DNA from: an uncultured Pelagibacteraceae bacterium
GTDB taxonomy: Bacteria > Pseudomonadota > Alphaproteobacteria > Pelagibacterales > Pelagibacteraceae
NCBI GenBank assembly: GCA_902603625.1
Contig: CACKVM010000002.1
Span: 1 to 64,000 of the forward strand
Direction of reading: 5' to 3'
DNA: 64,000 bases
Shown: piece by piece, positions 62,742-64,000 of the stretch
Numbering within the stretch: the stretch's first letter is position 1
How the letters are laid out: each line of letters starts with the position of its first letter
Made by a program: the position numbers and the translations under genes
The notes under the pieces: generated by a model
What the model saw: the letters and a program-made list of their open reading frames with translations, nothing else
Databases searched by the model: none
What the model was told of the DNA's origin: nothing

Positions 62742-62918
62742 ATGAATAAAATAACAACAATAATAGGTTTGTCATTTGCTGTTTTCTTTTTAATTGGTCT
62801 AGCGACCACTCTTACTAGATCAATGATGATTGGTTTTTTAGACGTAATACCGGTTTATTTGTTAATGGGTGCTGCCATCATAATGATGATTTACGAAGCC
62901 TTCTTTGATAAAAGTTAA
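62742..62918 (+). CDS. Small two-TM membrane protein
   Basis: 58 aa, starts just after amidase stop. Confidence 0.55.
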   Translation: MNKITTIIGLSFAVFFLIGLATTLTRSMMIGFLDVIPVYLLMGAAIIMMIYEAFFDKS

Positions 62919-62929
62919 TTTATCGTAAA

Positions 62930-63836
62930 TTGAATAACTCAAAGAAAAACTTTTTTTCATTTTCATTGTTATTTATTCAGCCAATTTTTATGGCTAGTAA
63001 TCTTGTTGTAGCAAGAGGGGGCGTTGAGTTTGTACCTCCAATATCGTTAGCTTTTTGGAGATGGACACTAGTTTTTTTGATATTATTACCTTTTACATAC
63101 ATAACATTAAAAAAAAATTTTAAGACTATTAAAAAAGAATATAAAAAATTATTTTTTTTAGGCTCAATGGGATGTGGAGTATGCGGAGCCTTTCCATTTT
63201 TGGCAGGCGAAACAACAACTGTAACAAATATGGGAATTATTTATACATCTTCGCCTGTGTTCATAATTTTGATTTCATACTTTTTTTTTCATGAAAATAT
63301 AAATTTCACAAAAATAATTGGATTAATCGTATGTTTAATAGGTGTCTTTACAATCATTATAAAAGGAGATTTAAATTTATTAATTAGTTTGCAATTTACA
63401 ATTGGTGATTTATGGATGTTAGCTGCTGCTATTGGATGGGCATTATATTCAATTTATTTATTTTACTGGAATTCAGAACTTAAAATTTTTGAAAGATTTA
63501 CTTTAATATCATTTTTTGGAGCTTTAAGTTTATTACCATTTTATATTGGTGAAGAAATATTCTACAAACAGACAGCTTTTATACCTGAATTTTATTTCTG
63601 GGTAATTTTTGCTGCTATTTCACCAGGAATAATTGCTTTTACACTTTACACTTTTGCTCAAAAAAAAATTAGGTGCATCTTTAACGGGTTTCACTCTTTA
63701 TGTTTTTACAGTCTATGGAGCGATTTATGGTTATTTTTTATTTGACGAAAAATTTGAAAATTATCATTTCATAGGAACAATTCTAGTATTTTTTGGAATA
63801 TACTTAGCAAAGAAAAAAAATGTTAAAAAAGTCTAG
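62930..63836 (+). pseudogene. EamA/DMT transporter with a frameshift at an A9 run
   Basis: Frame 1 ends as ...FAQKKIRCIFNG; homology resumes in the overlapping ORF as KKLGASLTGFTLYVFTVYGAIYGYFLFDE. Confidence 0.8.
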
Positions 63837-64000
63837 GAATATTTTGTTGTTATTTTTTCAAATAATTATTTTTGTTTACTTTTTAATCTTAGTTTTTTTA
63901 TATTTTTATCAGAGAAGTTTATTATATCATCCTAATGAAAATAATTATTCTGGCGATCAAATATCGGTACCTATTGAAAAAGTAAAAATTAATACAGAGG
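63820..64000 (+). CDS. Probable alpha/beta hydrolase, N-terminal part (runs off window)
   Basis: MLKKSRNILLLFFQIIIFVYFLILVFLYFYQRSLLYHPNENN, TM then YxxQRSLLYHP. Confidence 0.55.
   Translation, partial: MLKKSRNILLLFFQIIIFVYFLILVFLYFYQRSLLYHPNENNYSGDQISVPIEKVKINTE

Noticed and set aside
1-64000. CRISPR array, prophage, transposon or genomic-island signature
   Set aside because: No spaced direct repeats, integrase, transposase or phage genes seen; content is almost entirely core metabolism.

Overview
This is a low-GC, gene-dense alphaproteobacterial chromosomal window. Family content, AT-rich codon usage and very short intergenic spacers suggest a SAR11/Pelagibacterales-type streamlined genome (inference). 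I see no mobile element, prophage, rRNA or CRISPR array. Contents, left to right: coaE(partial)-aroE-maf-ppsR on the minus strand; an AT-rich gap with DnaA-box-like motifs (candidate oriC); a C-terminally truncated hemE running into dnaQ; secB, fxsA, a Tim44-like gene and smr; hslUV; hisBHAFE; lolA/ftsK; tRNA-Gly; purH, heparinase-like and rpe; an acetate-type Na+ symporter with acs; tsaD, hemCD, mscS and folD; a photolyase/DUF2256/DUF4174-like island plus a second photolyase-like protein with unusual domain order; argG; ccmCDEFGH; and a hydroxy/keto-acid locus with two tandem FMN dehydrogenases, an aminotransferase, a GlcD-like oxidase, a 2-hydroxyacid dehydrogenase, a TRAP transporter and an amidase. 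The observations most worth follow-up are the candidate origin with an apparent inversion breakpoint inside hemE, the apparently permuted photolyase-like protein, the polylysine N-terminal tail on acetyl-CoA synthetase, an EF-hand-like loop in the symporter, a UUCG hairpin between the TRAP genes, and a homopolymer frameshift in an EamA transporter.
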